From Bacteroidota bacterium (lineage in GTDB: Bacteria > Bacteroidota > Ignavibacteria > Ignavibacteriales > Melioribacteraceae), in assembly GCA_018829205.1 (NCBI GenBank), contig JAHJUE010000022.1:1-64000 (forward strand): 64,000 nucleotides of DNA. Reading direction: 5' to 3'. This document shows, piece by piece, positions 62,420 to 64,000 of the stretch. The notes below the pieces were generated by a model. That model was not told the DNA's origin, ran no database searches, and saw only the letters and a list, made by a program, of their open reading frames with translations. Position 1 is the first letter of the stretch; every line of letters starts with the position of its first letter. A program made the translations under genes and the position numbers.

Positions 62420-63706
62420 TTAAACCCAGCCTCTATCTTTACAAGCTTGAGCTACGCGGCTGACTGCAATTACGTACGCAGCATCGCGCATATACAAGTT
62501 CTGTTTTTTAGCCAAATCACTAACGGCTAAAAATGCAGCTGTCATTTTAGTATCGAGTTTACTTAAGACTTCGTCTTTTTCCCAATAATAATTCATATTG
62601 CATTGAACTTGTTCAAAATAGCTGCAGGTAACACCGCCGGCATTAGCTAGAAAATCGGGAATAACGAATATTCCTTTTTTCTCAATTACTTTATCCGCAT
62701 CCGGTGTTGTAGGTCCGTTTGCGCCTTCGGCTATTATTTTAACAGTATCTTTAATTTTATCAACGTTATCTTTTCTTATTTGATTTTCAATAGCTGCAGG
62801 AATAAGAATATCTACTTCTTGTTCAATCCAAGCTTCTGCATCCAAAATTTCATAACCCATTTTAACGGCTTTTTCTTTATCGATTCCGCCGAATTTGTCG
62901 GTAATCTTTAAAAGTTCTTCAAGTTTAATTCCGTCATTTTTCTTGTATGAATAAGATGTTTCGTCCTTCTGATCCCAGCATGAAACGCAGACTACTTTAC
63001 CGCCCATTTGAGTATAAAGCTGAATAGCGTATTGCGCAACATTACCAAAACCCTGAACGCTGGCAGTAGTATTTTCAGGTTTAATACCCATTTGTTTTAA
63101 AGCTTCGCGAACTGTAAAAATAACTCCGTATCCGGTAGCTTCTGTTCTGCCTAATGATCCGCCCATTCCAACAGGTTTGCCTGTTATAAATCCAGGGTAT
63201 TTAGCGCCGTTTATAACTTCAAATTCATCAAGCATCCATAACATATGCTGAGCGTTGGTCATAACGTCGGGAGCAGGAACGTCATTAAGCGGTCCTACAT
63301 TTTTTGACATCTGTCTAACCCAGCCGCGGCAAATTTGCTCTTGTTCTTTCATACTTAAATTATGAGGATCGCAGATTACTCCTCCCTTTCCGCCGCCTAA
63401 AGGAATATTTACAACAGCGGTTTTCCAGCTCATCCACATTGAAAGAGCTCTAACTGTATTTACGGTTTCTTGCGGGTGGAAACGGATACCGCCTTTACTC
63501 GGACCCATCGCATCGTTGTGCTGTACTCTGAATCCCTGAAACACTTGTGTTGTACCGTCATCCATTTTAACAGGAATGCTGAAATGGAATTCTCTTAAAG
63601 GATTTCTTAATAAATCTCTTGTGCCTTGATCAAGCGCCAATATATCAGCTACTTTGTCAAATTGGGCTTGCGCCATTGCGAAAGGGTTAAAATCTGTACC
63701 TTTCAT
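62420..63706 (-). CDS. gdhA: Glutamate dehydrogenase (Glu/Leu/Phe/Val family)
   Basis: This 428-residue enzyme interconverts glutamate and 2-oxoglutarate. Blocks are VFQGFRVQHNDAMGPSKGGIRFHP, MSWKTAVVNIPLGGGKGGVICDP (catalytic Lys in GGGKGG), PAPDVMTNAQHMLWMLDEF, GSLGRTEATGYGV, ASVQGFGNVAQYAIQL (NAD-binding), AEGANGPTTPDA and FLANAGGVTCSYFEQVQ. The size is that of the short hexameric forms. Cofactor preference is not assigned. GAGGTG precedes ATG by 5 bases. Relative to the lysine route it could take the amino groups released as glutamate. Confidence 0.95.
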   Translation of the reverse strand: MKGTDFNPFAMAQAQFDKVADILALDQGTRDLLRNPLREFHFSIPVKMDDGTTQVFQGFRVQHNDAMGPSKGGIRFHPQETVNTVRALSMWMSWKTAVVNIPLGGGKGGVICDPHNLSMKEQEQICRGWVRQMSKNVGPLNDVPAPDVMTNAQHMLWMLDEFEVINGAKYPGFITGKPVGMGGSLGRTEATGYGVIFTVREALKQMGIKPENTTASVQGFGNVAQYAIQLYTQMGGKVVCVSCWDQKDETSYSYKKNDGIKLEELLKITDKFGGIDKEKAVKMGYEILDAEAWIEQEVDILIPAAIENQIRKDNVDKIKDTVKIIAEGANGPTTPDADKVIEKKGIFVIPDFLANAGGVTCSYFEQVQCNMNYYWEKDEVLSKLDTKMTAAFLAVSDLAKKQNLYMRDAAYVIAVSRVAQACKDRGWV

Positions 63707-64000
63707 TTTTTCACCTCAACCATACTAGTTTATTTACATAAGTTAATTAACTAAGAGCTTTAATCCGGCATTTAGTTTTCCGTAAGATATTATGTTATTC
63801 ATTTTATCTTAGGTTTTGGTGTTTCATTATTCAATAATTCCGGTAATAGCTCAACAAATCATAAAGTAAAAATTTGCTTATGAAAAAATATATAATGTTA
63901 ATATGAGGCGCAATAAAATAAGATATCTAGAGCGGATTTTTTTATAATATATTTATTTATTTGTGATTTGCTTAATAAGATTAGTAATAGTTTTAATCGA
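63707..64000. other. Intergenic region upstream of glutamate dehydrogenase
   Basis: This AT-rich stretch ends at the window edge. It must contain the gdh promoter, but I found no TAnnTTTG box, hairpin, small gene or known riboswitch in it. Confidence 0.35.

Noticed and set aside
1-64000. CRISPR arrays, tRNA and rRNA genes, prophage and insertion sequences
   Set aside because: No regularly spaced direct repeats, cloverleaf-like sequences, rRNA-like stretches, integrases or transposases were recognised in the gaps or frames.

Overview
The window comes from a low-GC bacterium of the Bacteroidetes/Chlorobi side of the tree, most likely Ignavibacteria. The signs are a truncated surface protein with a type IX secretion sorting tail of the YPNPFNPST kind, a GldC homologue, an Hc1-type histone H1-like protein, a BrxC/YtxJ bacilliredoxin, a PPi-type phosphofructokinase, and promoters of the Bacteroidetes form (TTG/TTTG about 20 bases before TAnnTTTG). 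I saw no rRNA, tRNA, CRISPR array, prophage or insertion sequence. It reads as ordinary chromosome.

Layout. 1-4.1 kb: a giant Fn3-repeat surface protein cut by the left edge. 4.4-7.4 kb: a sodium-symporter with a 37-residue MetS-like partner, then PPi-phosphofructokinase. 7.5-15.2 kb (minus): PcrA-type helicase, then a peptide-use operon (OPT transporter, MFS transporter, PqqD-like protein, outer-membrane barrel, M29-like aminopeptidase). 15.3-21.4 kb: TIGR02757 protein, PdxJ, CPBP protease, and a lysine-degradation set (LKR-like enzyme, ALDH7, Rrf2 regulator with a clear operator). 21.5-30.1 kb: RsmI, Apt, PAP2, DusB, two transporter or surface genes, and an EMO-like electron-transfer protein beside an acyl-CoA dehydrogenase. 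30.3-42.4 kb: a HisA paralogue, a cNMP-binding protein, UspA, an eIF2B-like protein, HDOD, porin, a metallophosphoesterase-CBM9 protein, AGCS transporter and a class V PLP enzyme.

42.5-57.2 kb is the most informative part: a complete trp operon on the plus strand (trpE-G-D-C-F-aroF-B-A, genes overlapping almost throughout) runs head-on into a complete his operon on the minus strand (hisG-D-C-B-H-A-F-IE). Both start with a tiny leader peptide rich in the cognate amino acid (Trp codons 14, 16 and 17 of 25; four His codons in a row in a 24-codon leader), followed by an intrinsic terminator and an alternative pairing that uses the end of the leader gene itself. Both look like ribosome-mediated attenuators in which the 3' end of the leader ORF is the antiterminator arm.

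57.2-63.7 kb (minus): two overlapping genes for an unusual pair of PPDK_N (PEP-synthase-type ATP-grasp) proteins. The larger has an N-terminal GAF-like region and a C-terminal nucleotidyltransferase domain. Both lack the phosphohistidine and PEP domains and share an unrecognised GRWGS/HFF domain. This is the best candidate for an undescribed system. Glutamate dehydrogenase follows. All functional calls are from reading motifs; no database search was possible.
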